Origin: Roseovarius sp. EL26
Lineage (GTDB): Bacteria > Pseudomonadota > Alphaproteobacteria > Rhodobacterales > Rhodobacteraceae
Length of the DNA stretch: 64,000 bases
Reading direction: 5' to 3'
Assembly: GCF_900327775.1 (NCBI RefSeq)
Contig: NZ_OUMZ01000007.1
Location: 607,606-671,605 of the forward strand
Each line of letters begins with the position of its first letter. Positions within the stretch are counted from its first letter, which is position 1. Under the pieces are notes generated by a model, which was not told the origin of the DNA, ran no database searches, and saw only the letters and a list, made by a program, of their open reading frames with translations. Position numbers and translations under genes: made by a program. Of the stretch, positions 29,181 through 38,442 are shown one piece after another.

Positions 29181-29298
29181 GGGCCGTCACTTTTGGGGCC
29201 GAGGGTATTTCTCGATCGCCAACGGTGCTATCACTGAGAACGTCGTACTTCAGTATCTGGAACGGCATATCAAAAATCCTATCGACGCCAGTCGGTAG
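29155..29298 (+). pseudogene. Fragment resembling the C-terminus of an IS200-type transposase
   Basis: The frame encodes RYFWGRHFWGRGYFSIANG and then AITENVVLQYLERHIKNP before the stop. The pattern HxWGxGYF followed by a helix with QYLE/QYI resembles the end of single-domain Y1 transposases of the IS200/IS605 group. The catalytic HUH motif and most of the protein are missing, so it can only be a remnant. The longer open frame upstream to 29038 is repeat sequence. Confidence 0.45.
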
Positions 29299-29388
29299 TG
29301 GTTTAGTATAAGTAAAAAGTACGATTTAAATACATATCCTAACTCATAAGCTATCTATGGTGAGCGTTTTGCAAATGACGGGACAGAA

Positions 29389-29988
29389 ATGAAACCAGTT
29401 TCAAAAACGGTCATCGCAGGAATAGCCGCGTTATCACTTTCTTTGATATTAGGTTTATCCGAAGTTGCTAACGCGGCTGATGAAACAGATATAAATGATT
29501 GTAATGCGTGGCAAGATGAGGGATTTTGCAGCGCATACCGGGTGACAATGCGACTCACGGAAAGCATCATAACAGGTAAAGATCGAGGCGCTGATGTAAT
29601 AATAATGATAGGGGTCGCGAATGAGGCCGATCTTGCTATCAGATATTATACGACATTCAAACTTATAGAGGCTTTGATCGAAAGTCGCGAAGGTACTCTT
29701 GATAGTCAAGATTACCAATATTTTAAAAACAGACTTATACTACAGTTATTTGAGTATCACCATAGCTTTGAAGATAATGCTAGGGCACAAGCATATCTGG
29801 TATACCTCATGTTTTTTGTTGACCCAGTTGGCACTCTACCCAGGGGCGATCTTATTGCAGAATACAAAGGGCGAAATGGGCCTGATTTTGAATCACCAAG
29901 GATACGATGCTTCGTGGAAAACGATCTTCCGTATTTAAGCATGCAACAAGTTGAAGAGACCGAAGTATTCAAGGAATGCATGGGGTAG
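29389..29988 (+). CDS. Orphan exported protein in AT-rich island
   Basis: A 199-residue protein with a clear signal peptide (MKPVSKTVIAGIAALSLSLI..., cut after ANA). The mature part has four Cys (NDCNAWQDEGFC, IRCFVEND, FKECMG) that could form two disulfides in the periplasm, and is otherwise helical. I recognise no family. The base composition is strongly AT-rich compared with the neighbours, and ~100-bp direct repeats flank the segment, both suggesting transfer. A strong terminator lies 175 bases downstream. Confidence 0.7.
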   Translation: MKPVSKTVIAGIAALSLSLILGLSEVANAADETDINDCNAWQDEGFCSAYRVTMRLTESIITGKDRGADVIIMIGVANEADLAIRYYTTFKLIEALIESREGTLDSQDYQYFKNRLILQLFEYHHSFEDNARAQAYLVYLMFFVDPVGTLPRGDLIAEYKGRNGPDFESPRIRCFVENDLPYLSMQQVEETEVFKECMG

Positions 29989-30162
29989 ATACACCTCAAG
30001 AACAATTACAATAATACAACTGGACAGGTAGCTATGAGCGCGAGTGAGAGCAACTCCATCACAAAAGTGGCTGAGGGTTTATGTCAGATACGCTGACTAA
30101 TGATCAGATCGATATCTTAAATCAGGCTGCAAATATAAACGGAATAGAGCTTAACAGCCTTG

Positions 30163-30184
30163 AACGGGGTAACCCCCCGTTTTT
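30163..30184 (+). terminator. Rho-independent terminator of the island
   Basis: AACGGGG, loop TAACC, CCCCGTT and further T bases give a compact 7-bp GC-rich stem with a T5 run. It probably ends the transcript of the 29389-29988 gene. It interrupts a short open frame at 30081-30308, which is therefore doubtful. Confidence 0.8.
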
Positions 30185-30300
30185 AATGGGGCTCAGCCGT
30201 AGAATTCACGCGGCTATTTTTAGTTTCACGGCGGGTGTTATGCCGCCAATGCCGATGTTGGGTCGGCCGTTGCTGTATATCCAGAGCCTTTCGGTTGCTT

Positions 30301-30400
30301 GGGCGTAGGGATACGGTGGCGTTGGCTGGATTGCGGCATCAGCGTTGGCGTATTTGAGGCGAGGCCGGGCGGTGCCGGGCAGAGCAACGTTTTATTTCTA
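30301..30400. repeat. Direct repeat copy B (~100 bp)
   Basis: The second copy of the repeat at 29081-29180, same orientation, ten substitutions. Homology stops abruptly at both ends: the upstream flanks differ, and downstream copy A continues into the transposase-like fragment while copy B does not. Confidence 0.85.
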
Positions 30401-30413
30401 CCCGGCTAGTCGC

Positions 30414-30770
30414 TCAGTAATTATTCGGATTGCCGCTGACCACGACGCCAGAGCCATCGACAGCGCCGTCTTTATAGAGGGTCACAGCGTTGCCGCTGAT
30501 TTTCAGATCCCAGCAGTTTTCGGGATCAGTGCCGTATTGAAAGCACATGCCGTGATCGGTGGCTTTCCATTTGCCGCCGTAGCCGTCGCCTTTGATACTG
30601 CCGTCAGCCGCATAGTATTCTGAGAAGGTGCCGGTCAGCATACCGCCCAGATAGGTGTGATCGCTCATCGCGGCGGTGATATCAGCCTTGGAAGCGAAAT
30701 CACCAGCCAGAAGAGAGGTGGCGGAGGTCATCAGGACAAGGCCTGCTGTCAGGAGTTGGGTGCGCATCAT
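30414..30770 (-). CDS. Small secreted protein, function unknown
   Basis: A 118-residue protein with a signal peptide (MMRTQLLTAGLVLMTSATSL..., cut after LLAG or nearby). The mature part is a compact beta-rich unit with GTFSEYYAADGSIKGDGYGG, MCFQYG and ENCWDLKISG; the Cys pair could form a disulfide. Similar small exported proteins of unknown function exist in Rhodobacteraceae as far as I recall. The start may be the second Met at 30767. It lies next to repeat copy B. Confidence 0.65.
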   Translation of the reverse strand: MMRTQLLTAGLVLMTSATSLLAGDFASKADITAAMSDHTYLGGMLTGTFSEYYAADGSIKGDGYGGKWKATDHGMCFQYGTDPENCWDLKISGNAVTLYKDGAVDGSGVVVSGNPNNY

Positions 30771-30898
30771 CTGGTCTTTCTCTCATATAGGTAAATCTGG
30801 CGCGACCGTATTGGGATTGGGGGCAATTGCCAGAGCTGCGAGAGAGAGGAATGGTCACGACCGCTCAACAAAACGAGAGGTATGCGGCCCAAAAGGAC

Positions 30899-30920
30899 AG
30901 GGCGACCCTAAGGCCGCCCT
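30899..30920 (-). terminator. Transketolase terminator
   Basis: On the minus strand AGGGCGGCC, loop TTAG, GGTCGCCCT forms a 9-bp stem with one G-U pair, followed by GTCCTTTT. It lies 28 bases after the tkt stop. Confidence 0.75.
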
Positions 30921-30948
30921 GATGTAGAATTCAGCTGGTCAAAATGAC

Positions 30949-32970
30949 TTAGCTGAGCATTTCTTTGACTTTTGTCACTGTGGCCTCGGCCGTGATGCCG
31001 AACTGTTGGTACAGCTCGCCCGCGGGGGCGGAGGCGCCGAAGCCCGACATGCCGATAAAGGCAGCTTTGGCTTCGCGGCCGCGTTCACCCAAGAGCCAAC
31101 GATCCCAGCCGCCGTCGCGCATGGCAGCCTCAATCCCGACACGGACCGGGCCGGCGGGCAGAACTTTGCGGCGGTAAGATTCGTCCTGTGCGGCGAACAG
31201 CTCCATACATGGCATAGAGACAACCCGTGTGCCGATGCCTTCGGCTTGCAGCAGGTCGCGGGCTTTCATCGCAATCTCAACCTCGGACCCGGTGGCGATC
31301 AGGATAGCCTGACGTTTGCCCTCGGAATCCGCCAGCACATAAGCGCCTTGCTCTGTCAGGTTGCGCGCCTTGTAGTCGGTGCGCAGGGTGGGCAGGCCTT
31401 GACGGGTCAGCGAGAGAACTGATGGGGTTTCTTTGGTGGTGAAGGCCAGTTCCCATGCCTCGGCTGTTTCCACGGTGTCACAGGGGCGGAAGACCCATGT
31501 GTTTGGCGTGGCGCGCGAGATTGCCAGATGTTCGACCGGCTGGTGGGTTGGGCCATCTTCGCCGAGGCCGATGCTGTCATGTGTCATGACAAACACGGTT
31601 GGCACCCGCATCAGGGCCGCCAGACGCATGGAGGGGCGGGCGTAGTCGGTAAAGCACATGAACGTGCCGCCGTAAGGGCGGATGCCGCCGTGCAGCGCCA
31701 TGCCATTCATTGCCGCGGCCATGCCGTGTTCACGAATGCCCCAGTGGACATAGCGGCCTTTGCGGTTGTCGGTGTCAAACACGGTCATGTCGCCGGATTT
31801 GGTATTATTCGAGCCCGAGAGATCAGCCGAGCCGCCAACGGTTTCGGACAAGATCGGGTTGATCACATCCAGCGCCATTTCACTGGACTTACGCGTGGCA
31901 ACCTTGGGGGCTTCATCGGCGATGCGGCGTTTGAACGCGCGGATCTGCGGGGCAAGGCGGGCAGGGACATCGCCTGCAAAGATGCGGGTGAATTCAGCCT
32001 GACGACGCTCAGATTTCTCTGACAGGCGGGTTTCCCATGCCTGACGCTCTGTCGCGCCGCGGCTGCCGATGGCTTCCCATGCGGATTTCACATCTGCGGG
32101 CACCTCAAACGGTCCGCCGGTCCAGCCGTATGCGGCTTTTGCGGCTTTAAGCTGGGCATCATCAGTCAGTGCGCCGTGACCTTTGGAGGTATCCTGAGCG
32201 GCGTGACCCAAAGCGATGTGGGTTTTGCAGGCGATCATGGATGGTTTGTTCGCCTTTTTGGCGGCCGTGATGGCGGCGTCGATGGCTTCGGGGTCGTGGC
32301 CGTCGATTTCCTGAACGTGCCAGCCGGACGCTTTGAAGCGTTTGACCTGATCGGTGCGGTCAGCCAGATCAACAGTGCCATCAATGGTGATGTTGTTGTT
32401 ATCCCAGAACACGACCAATTTACCCAAAGCGTGGCGGCCAGCGAGGGTGATGGCCTCTTGGCTGACGCCTTCCATCAGGCAGCCGTCGCCGGCGATCACG
32501 TATGTGTAGTGATCTTGCAGTTTGCGGCTGTAACGCGCACGCAGGATTTCTTCGGCCATGGCGAAACCAACGGCGTTTGAAATCCCCTGACCCAATGGGC
32601 CGGTGGTGGTCTCAATGCCTGTTGCGTGGCCATATTCTGGGTGACCTGCGGTGATGGCGCCCCATTGGCGGAAGTTTTTGACCTGCTCAAGGGTCATGTC
32701 CTCATAGCCGGTCAGGTGCAGTAGGGAATAGAGTAGCATGGAGCCGTGACCCGCTGACAGGATGAACCGGTCGCGGTCGGGCCAGTTTGGTGCAGAGGCA
32801 TCAAACTTGAGGTGTTTTTCAAACAAGACGGTCGCAACGTCGGCCATGCCCATGGGCATGCCGGAGTGACCGGAGTTTGCGGCATGGACCGCATCCAGTG
32901 TCAGGGCACGAATGGCGGCGGCTTTGGTCCAGTGATCGGGGTTGGCGGTGCGAAGTGCGGCGATATCCAC
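30949..32970 (-). CDS. tkt: Transketolase
   Basis: Transfers two-carbon units in the non-oxidative pentose phosphate pathway with thiamine diphosphate. The cofactor motif is [20 protein letters not shown] with the downstream NN ([10 protein letters not shown]). Other blocks are [15 protein letters not shown] and the Pyr-domain [20 protein letters not shown]. The GTG at 32970 is chosen as start because AAAGGA precedes it and the product then begins like other transketolases ([14 protein letters not shown], 673 residues). An ATG at 33036 would add 22 hydrophobic residues that do not belong to the enzyme. Confidence 0.95.
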   Translation of the reverse strand: MDIAALRTANPDHWTKAAAIRALTLDAVHAANSGHSGMPMGMADVATVLFEKHLKFDASAPNWPDRDRFILSAGHGSMLLYSLLHLTGYEDMTLEQVKNFRQWGAITAGHPEYGHATGIETTTGPLGQGISNAVGFAMAEEILRARYSRKLQDHYTYVIAGDGCLMEGVSQEAITLAGRHALGKLVVFWDNNNITIDGTVDLADRTDQVKRFKASGWHVQEIDGHDPEAIDAAITAAKKANKPSMIACKTHIALGHAAQDTSKGHGALTDDAQLKAAKAAYGWTGGPFEVPADVKSAWEAIGSRGATERQAWETRLSEKSERRQAEFTRIFAGDVPARLAPQIRAFKRRIADEAPKVATRKSSEMALDVINPILSETVGGSADLSGSNNTKSGDMTVFDTDNRKGRYVHWGIREHGMAAAMNGMALHGGIRPYGGTFMCFTDYARPSMRLAALMRVPTVFVMTHDSIGLGEDGPTHQPVEHLAISRATPNTWVFRPCDTVETAEAWELAFTTKETPSVLSLTRQGLPTLRTDYKARNLTEQGAYVLADSEGKRQAILIATGSEVEIAMKARDLLQAEGIGTRVVSMPCMELFAAQDESYRRKVLPAGPVRVGIEAAMRDGGWDRWLLGERGREAKAAFIGMSGFGASAPAGELYQQFGITAEATVTKVKEMLS

Positions 32971-33170
32971 GGGGGTGCGTCCTTTGGCAGTGGAAACTGA
33001 TAAGGCGCTGCATATCAGCCCAGCGGCAAAGATCAAGCGCAGGAGTGCCGCTTGGGACGTAACGGGACATCGGGGGGCGCATTTTTCGCGGTCTTTGGGT
33101 AGAGTTGGGCATAATCCGGCGGGCAGACGATTCGCCGCTGCCGGGACAAGAACGTGAGGGGCTGAGGATT

Positions 33171-33725
33171 ATGAGTGAAATTGATGCGTTGAAACACAGG
33201 ATTTCCGCCGCGTTAGAGCGGATCACGCAGGGGGTCGAGGCATTGCCAACGACCGTTGCAGCACCTGCCGTGGACCATTCTTCCGTGGACCATGAGGAAT
33301 TGGAACGACTACAGGCTGATCTTGAACGGCTGGCCTCTGAGAACATAGCGCTGACAAAGCAGGTCGAGCACCTAGAAACGGCCAAGGCCGAGGCCGAGGC
33401 CCGCACTGACGTTGCACGGGCAGAGGCGCAAACCAGTTACCAACATCAAATGACCGCCGTGTCGCGGTTCGATGGCGAATTGCAGTCGCTGCGCGAGGCG
33501 AACCGGCAACTGCGCACCAACAATCAGGCGCTGCGTGATGCCAATGCCGCTGGCGTGGGTGAGCCGCATTTGATCAACAAGGGCCTGATGGCGGAGCTGG
33601 ATGCCCTGCGCGCCGATCGCGCGGCTGAAGAAGCCGAAGCAGGGGCGATCTTAGGCGAGTTGAAAAACGTGCTAGATTATCAAACCGGGGCGTCTGCAGA
33701 TGCTGAAACATCGGAGGCCATGTAA
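33171..33725 (+). CDS. Coiled-coil protein upstream of zapA
   Basis: A 184-residue, highly charged protein that is mostly heptad-like: ELERLQADLERLASENIALT and KAEAEARTDVARAEAQ are typical stretches. It has no signal or membrane segment. It ends in TAATG, sharing one base with the zapA start, so the two are translated together. A role near the divisome is inferred only from this coupling. GAGG precedes the ATG at 33171. Confidence 0.75.
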   Translation: MSEIDALKHRISAALERITQGVEALPTTVAAPAVDHSSVDHEELERLQADLERLASENIALTKQVEHLETAKAEAEARTDVARAEAQTSYQHQMTAVSRFDGELQSLREANRQLRTNNQALRDANAAGVGEPHLINKGLMAELDALRADRAAEEAEAGAILGELKNVLDYQTGASADAETSEAM

Positions 33726-34138
33726 TGCCAGAGATTAATATTGAAATCGGTGGCCGTAGCTTTGAAGTGGCCTGTCAGGAAGGCGAAGAGCATTACCTGC
33801 GATCTGCGGCTAAGATGCTGGATGATGAGGCGGCAGTGCTGGCCGCACAGATCGGGCGCATCCCGGAATCGCGGATGCTACTGATGGCGGGGCTGATGTT
33901 GGCCGATAAAACAGCCGGGTTTCAGGACAAACTGCGCGAGGCCGAGGACCGGGCGGCAGAGTTGCAAGCTGAGCTGAACCAACTGCGTGCGGCCCCTACG
34001 GCTGAGGCGGAGCGGATCGAGGTTGAAGTCGAAGTGCCGGTGATGCCCGAAGGTTTAGCTGAAACAATGGCCGAATTGGCCGCGCAAAGCGAAGCGCTGG
34101 CTGAAGCTGTTGAAGCGCGGGTGGCGTCGGAGGGGTAG
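33725..34138 (+). CDS. zapA: Cell division protein ZapA
   Basis: A 137-residue FtsZ-ring-associated protein. The N-terminal globular part INIEIGGRSFEVACQEGEEH and YLRSAAKMLDDEAAVL matches ZapA. A coiled coil and an acidic C-terminal extension follow (residues about 95-137, rich in Glu and Ala). ZapA dimers cross-link FtsZ filaments. The start is fused to the preceding stop (TAATG). Confidence 0.9.
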   Translation: MPEINIEIGGRSFEVACQEGEEHYLRSAAKMLDDEAAVLAAQIGRIPESRMLLMAGLMLADKTAGFQDKLREAEDRAAELQAELNQLRAAPTAEAERIEVEVEVPVMPEGLAETMAELAAQSEALAEAVEARVASEG

Positions 34139-34300
34139 GACCCCACAAACGCTGGGATATCTATGAGCCGCGCAGCGGCGTGCGCGGGGGGCGATCCAAA
34201 CATTGGGGATTGCCCCATATCTCTTGCCAAATCCGTCTATTCTTAACGTTGTGATACATCCTCACCCAATCGCCGCGGCGTTGGGGCGCGTCGCCGATGC
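34139..34300 (+). ncRNA. ssrS: Possible 6S RNA region downstream of zapA
   Basis: In many proteobacteria the 6S RNA gene follows zapA. Here a 220-base gene-free stretch follows and holds a perfect stem CCGCGCA-GCGGCG-TGCGCGG and a GGGGATTGCCCC hairpin. I cannot show the long rod with a central bubble that defines 6S RNA, so this is a positional guess with rough ends. Confidence 0.25.
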
Positions 34301-34359
34301 GCGGCGGGCTACGCCCGCTGTTTCGCGCAGGGAGTGCCCGGTTGCGCGAGCTTCGATTT

Positions 34360-34953
34360 TCAGTCGGATCTACGAGCTGAATCTGGGAAAAGACCTAACT
34401 GCGTTCCTTTGCCGGAGACAACGATGGCATCATCCGGCTTAAGGCTAGCCACGAACTCTTCAGAGGAATTGCAAACACGTTCAAATGAAGAAGCCATCCG
34501 ATTTACCACAATCGGGTTTTTGCATTCACCAAAGGAATGAAAATAGGCTCTTTCAACAGTAAAGGGCACCTCAATTTCCTGACCGAAAAACGTTGCCGCA
34601 ATAATCGGCATGCCGTATTTCACTGGGCCTTTGTCAGAGAAAATTCCAAACACATATATCATAAAAGCGAAAGATGCCCCGGAAAGCACCACCAAAGATT
34701 TCTCATGAGAAAGGTATTGTTTTCTCCAGCTTCTTAACGATGCAGCGCCGATGGCGCAGATCAGGATGGTACTTAAGTACGCGTCTATCGATGATGCCTT
34801 CATCACCCAGCTTGGAGATACGAGGTCTTGAACATCAAAAATAAGATAAAGTAACGAGGGCAAGCCGCAAAGAATAGCATAGAGGCCAATGAATATTCGA
34901 AACCAAGCTGGCCCGAATTGACCGCGTTCTAGTGTTGAAACATTTGTTGGCAT
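34360..34953 (-). CDS. AT-rich orphan membrane protein
   Basis: A 197-residue protein with three hydrophobic segments in its first half: FRIFIGLYAILCGLPSLLYL, AYLSTILICAIGAASL and LVVLSGASFAFMIYVFGIF. A soluble domain of about 90 residues follows (FGQEIEVPFTVERAYFHSFG, then RVCNSSEEFVASLKPDD). I know no family match. The start at 34953 is a guess between two close ATGs. AT-rich composition and isolation between zapA and the dehydrogenase suggest an acquired gene. The 379 bases upstream show no gene. Confidence 0.55.
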   Translation of the reverse strand: MPTNVSTLERGQFGPAWFRIFIGLYAILCGLPSLLYLIFDVQDLVSPSWVMKASSIDAYLSTILICAIGAASLRSWRKQYLSHEKSLVVLSGASFAFMIYVFGIFSDKGPVKYGMPIIAATFFGQEIEVPFTVERAYFHSFGECKNPIVVNRMASSFERVCNSSEEFVASLKPDDAIVVSGKGTQLGLFPDSARRSD

Positions 34954-34959
34954 TATCAT

Positions 34960-35332
34960 TAATAAGTCCAGACGCAATTATAGCTGGTATTATCACCTTT
35001 ATTGCAATCATTTGTGGATGCAAAGATATTGTTTGCGCAGTTGAAGTAAGTCAGTCGTGATAGTGGTTTGCAATATCCGTGCCGCGTCCGATCTGAAGGG
35101 CGTCTAGGCGATGTATTGTATGCGAAGTTTGCGCCCAGTTTGTGACGCTGCTCTATCTTGTAACGCTGCAAAAGCGCCCTGCCACACCAGAGGCGTGCTA
35201 ACTATAGTGACGCACCTTTGGTGCGACGGGGAGGTCGGGCGCTGCCCGGTGATGCCGGGCGGGGCTTTGGCGATGTATGCCTGTGAAATAGGCGGCAGGT
35301 GAGTGTCGCCTTTTTTTGACCAAGAGTTTGGC
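34960..35332. other. Gene-free AT-rich stretch
   Basis: About 370 bases between the orphan membrane protein and the dehydrogenase. Short open frames exist on both strands but lack ribosome-binding sites and recognisable sequence. A GC-rich stretch with CGGGCGCTGCCCGG and GCCGGGCGGGGC near 35234-35264 can form small hairpins. Confidence 0.5.
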
Positions 35333-37741
35333 TTACCCCCGCATGCGGCTGAAATCCGGATCAAACAGGTGTTCGGTGATCAGACGAGCAGGGCGCATTT
35401 GGCCGAGGATTTCGATTTCGACCTCAAGGCCCTCAACTGCCAATTCCGTGGGGATCAGGGCCAGTGCGATGGATTTTTCCGCATGGTGTGAATAGCCACC
35501 AGAGGTGCAGAAGCCTTTGACCGCGCCGTTGATCCACACGGGCTCATAGGCGTTGACGTCAGTATCCAGCGCATCGACCTCGAATGCGACCAGCTTGCGG
35601 GCGGATCCTGAGGCGTGTTCCGCCTCGGCGGCGGCACGACCGATGAAATCGGCGTTTTTGCCCCAGCTGATGAAGCGGTCCATGCCGGTTTCAACTGGGG
35701 TGTAGTCGGGCGAGAATTCTGACAGCCACGAGCCAAAGAAGCGATCAAGCCGCAGGGACATCATCGCGCGCATGCCAAAGGGTTTCATGCCGTGGTTTTG
35801 CCCCTCTGACCACAGCGCATCCCACAGGGCGCGTTGGGACAGTGGGTCGCAGTAGATCTCGTACCCCAGATCACCGGTGTAGCTGACGCGTTGGATCAGG
35901 CAATCGGCCATACCGACGGTGGCGCGGCGCAGGTCCATGAATTTCATGTCGCTGATATTGTCGCGGGTACAGGCTTGCAGAACATCACGCGCCTTTGGCC
36001 CGGCGATTTGGAAACCGTTGAGCTGATCCGAGATATTGTCGATGCGCACGTCGCCCGATTGGTTTTGCAGGAACCAGCGCATGTGGTTGGCCTGCGCGCC
36101 ATAAGAGGCGGTAAGCTGGAAGGTTTGTTCATTCAGGCCTGACACGGTGAAATCACCAATCAAGCGGCCCTTGGGGCTGAGCATCGGGGTCAGTGACACG
36201 CGACCCGGTTTTGGGATGCGGCCCGCCATGATGTGATCAAGCCAGTCGCGGGCATCCGCGCCGGTGATGCGGTATTTGCCGAAGTTGTGAACCTCGTTAA
36301 TGCCGACGGCCTCGCGCACGGCTTTGACCTCGCGCGCTGTGGCCTCCCACGCGTCGGAGCGGCGGAAAGATGGAGTTTCATAGCGCGGCTCGTCACCTGT
36401 CGCGAAGTAATTGACCACCTCAAGCCCGTATTGCGCGCCCCAGACGGCGCCCATTTTGTCGAAGGTGTCGTACATCGGGGTGGTGCGGAACGGGCGGGCG
36501 GCAGGAAGTTCCTCGTTTGGGTAAGAGACGGAAAAGCGCTTTTGATAGTTTTCCGTGACCTTTGGGCGGGTGTAGCCCGGCGTGATCCAATCGCCAAAGC
36601 GGGCAACGTCCATCGCCGTGACATCGCGTTCGCATTCGCCTTCGATCATCCATTGGGCCAGCATGAGGCCGACGCCGCCGCCCTGACTGAACCCGGCCAT
36701 GACGCCACAGGCCGACCAATAGTTGCGCAGGCCCGGAATGGGCCCGACCAGTGGGTTGCCATCAGAGGCAAAGGTGAAGGGGCCGTGGATCACGGATTTG
36801 ACGCCTGCGGTTTCCAGAACCGGGAAGCGTTTATAGGCGAAGGCGATGGAGTCCTCGATCTTATCCAGATCATCAGGCAGCAGTTCGTGCCCGAAATCCC
36901 ATGGGGTGCCGTCGACGGCCCAAGGTTTACAGGGTTGCTCATAAAAGCCGATGCACAGACCGCGGCCCTCTTGGCGCAGGTAAGATTCGCCTGCCGGATC
37001 CATCACGTGGGGGTGTTCTTCAGCGCGCTCATAGATCTCGGCGATCTCATCAGTGACGATATACTGGTGCTCCATCGGGTGCAGGGGCAAGTAGACGCCA
37101 GCCATGGCGCCGACCTCACGCGCCCAAAGGCCACCAGCGTTGACGACATGTTCGGCGTGGATGGTGCCCTTGTTGGTAACCACATCCCATGTGCCATCTG
37201 GGCGCTGGTTGGTTTCCGTGACCTTGCAGTGGGTTTCAATCTCGGCCCCGCCCATTTTTGCAGCGCGCGCATAGGCGTGGGTGGTGCCCGAAGGGTCAAG
37301 GTGGCCGTCCAACGGATCATAAAGCGCGCCCAAGATGCCATCGGTGTTGGTGATTGGGGCGATTTTGTTGATTTCTTCTGGGCCAACGATGTGGGTATCC
37401 AGACCCATGTAGCGGTGCTTGGCGCGTTCAGCGAGGATCATATCAAAGCGGTCTTGGTTGTCGGCCAATGTGACGCCGCCGACGTGGTGGAGGCCACAAG
37501 ACATGCCAGTGATCTCTTCCAGCTCTTTATAGAGCTTGATGGTATAGCCCTGCAGGGCGGCCATATTTGTATCGCCGTTCAACGTATGGAAACCACCTGC
37601 TGCGTGCCAAGTCGAGCCTGATGTGAGCTCGGACCGTTCAATTAGCATGACATCAGACCAGCCTAATTTGGTCAGGTGATAAAGAACTGAGCATCCAACG
37701 ACCCCGCCGCCAATGACGGCCACACGCGTAGTGGTTTTCAT
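35333..37741 (-). CDS. FAD/GcvT dehydrogenase (dimethylglycine/sarcosine dehydrogenase type)
   Basis: An 802-residue two-part enzyme. Residues 1-400 form the DAO-type FAD domain (VAVIGGGVVGCSVLYHLTKL, then SGSTWHAAGG whose His is the usual covalent FAD site). An FAO-like middle follows, then a C-terminal aminomethyltransferase (GcvT) fold that moves the released one-carbon unit to tetrahydrofolate. Family members demethylate dimethylglycine or sarcosine from glycine betaine or choline breakdown, common in marine roseobacters. Exact substrate is not provable from sequence. The start at 37741 has AGGAGG upstream. It is monocistronic as seen here. Confidence 0.88.
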   Translation of the reverse strand: MKTTTRVAVIGGGVVGCSVLYHLTKLGWSDVMLIERSELTSGSTWHAAGGFHTLNGDTNMAALQGYTIKLYKELEEITGMSCGLHHVGGVTLADNQDRFDMILAERAKHRYMGLDTHIVGPEEINKIAPITNTDGILGALYDPLDGHLDPSGTTHAYARAAKMGGAEIETHCKVTETNQRPDGTWDVVTNKGTIHAEHVVNAGGLWAREVGAMAGVYLPLHPMEHQYIVTDEIAEIYERAEEHPHVMDPAGESYLRQEGRGLCIGFYEQPCKPWAVDGTPWDFGHELLPDDLDKIEDSIAFAYKRFPVLETAGVKSVIHGPFTFASDGNPLVGPIPGLRNYWSACGVMAGFSQGGGVGLMLAQWMIEGECERDVTAMDVARFGDWITPGYTRPKVTENYQKRFSVSYPNEELPAARPFRTTPMYDTFDKMGAVWGAQYGLEVVNYFATGDEPRYETPSFRRSDAWEATAREVKAVREAVGINEVHNFGKYRITGADARDWLDHIMAGRIPKPGRVSLTPMLSPKGRLIGDFTVSGLNEQTFQLTASYGAQANHMRWFLQNQSGDVRIDNISDQLNGFQIAGPKARDVLQACTRDNISDMKFMDLRRATVGMADCLIQRVSYTGDLGYEIYCDPLSQRALWDALWSEGQNHGMKPFGMRAMMSLRLDRFFGSWLSEFSPDYTPVETGMDRFISWGKNADFIGRAAAEAEHASGSARKLVAFEVDALDTDVNAYEPVWINGAVKGFCTSGGYSHHAEKSIALALIPTELAVEGLEVEIEILGQMRPARLITEHLFDPDFSRMRG

Positions 37742-38062
37742 AAAAGCCTCCTGCAATATGTCCGTTTAACCTGCGGGATCTGATGCACCGCGCTTGTCGA
37801 TCAGCGACAATCTGTGTCGTTTTGACTATACATATTGTGGGATGTGTTTGGATGGTGATTTGTTGAAGCGGCCTGAAAACAGTCTCTATAGGGTTGCTCC
37901 TTTCGAGAGAGGAAATTTTGCAAGTAACAACTGATAGGCCGAGACGATTGGGGAGAGAGGTGCGATACGGTGAGGTTTTACTGATTTATGTGATTAAGTA
38001 GCAATTTTCAAAATCAGCCCCCTCCGATGCGCGGCTTGGTCAGGTGCGCCGGAAAATTGATG

Positions 38063-38077
38063 GGTTGGCACCCAACC
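38063..38077. repeat. GGTTGG-CAC-CCAACC hairpin
   Basis: A perfect 6-bp stem with loop CAC, similar in style to the hairpin at 28977-28994. It lies in the 469-base gap before tatA, which otherwise shows AT-rich promoter-like DNA and no gene. Confidence 0.4.
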
Positions 38078-38164
38078 AACGGGGGATTGCGGGCAAAATG
38101 CAGCTCTTGAGGTGGTTTGGCCTTTTCACCCGTTGATGATCGTCTTACATAAAGGGGAAAGTTT

Positions 38165-38192
38165 TTTCGGGGGGACCAAAGCAACCCCGAAA
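38165..38192 (+). promoter_or_regulatory. Hairpin in tatA leader
   Basis: TTTCGGGG, 12-base loop, CCCCGAAA forms a perfect 8-bp stem ending 18 bases before the tatA start, directly upstream of its GGGAG ribosome-binding site. It could tune initiation or be a weak upstream terminator. Confidence 0.4.
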
Positions 38193-38210
38193 CTAGGGAG
38201 AAAAAAGAAC

Positions 38211-38435
38211 ATGCTGAACAATATTGGCCTTCCAGGCATTCTGCTGATCGCGGTTGTGGTGCTGGTGCTTTTCGGGCGCGGCAAGATCTCGTCTTTGATG
38301 GGCGAAGTGGGTAAGGGCATCACCTCGTTTAAAAAGGGCGTGGCTGAAGGCACCAAAGAGCTAGATGAAGCTACAGAAGAGGCCGCAGAAACCGCGAAAG
38401 ACGTGACCCCGGCTGACGAAAAAGACAAGGTCTAA
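38211..38435 (+). CDS. tatA: Sec-independent translocase subunit TatA
   Basis: A 74-residue protein with one N-terminal membrane helix ([20 protein letters not shown]) including the conserved FGRGK hinge, then an amphipathic helix ([19 protein letters not shown]) and an acidic tail. TatA forms the folded-protein channel of the twin-arginine pathway. The ATG at 38211 has GGGAG upstream; the longer frame starting at 38112 is not family-like. tatB begins seven bases later. Confidence 0.95.
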   Translation: MLNNIGLPGILLIAVVVLVLFGRGKISSLMGEVGKGITSFKKGVAEGTKELDEATEEAAETAKDVTPADEKDKV

Positions 38436-38442
38436 ACCTTAG

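Noticed and set aside
30081..30308. A 75-residue open frame with GAGGG before its ATG
   Set aside because: It reads through a strong terminator and ends inside the direct repeat, so a real product is unlikely; only the ribosome-binding site speaks for it.
34959..35171. A 70-residue minus-strand open frame in the AT-rich gap
   Set aside because: No start signal and no family-like pattern; it overlaps the upstream region of the orphan membrane gene.
36233..37621. A 462-residue open frame on the plus strand opposite the FAD/GcvT dehydrogenase
   Set aside because: It is the mirror of a strongly supported gene in high-GC DNA; its sequence has no domain and no ribosome-binding site.
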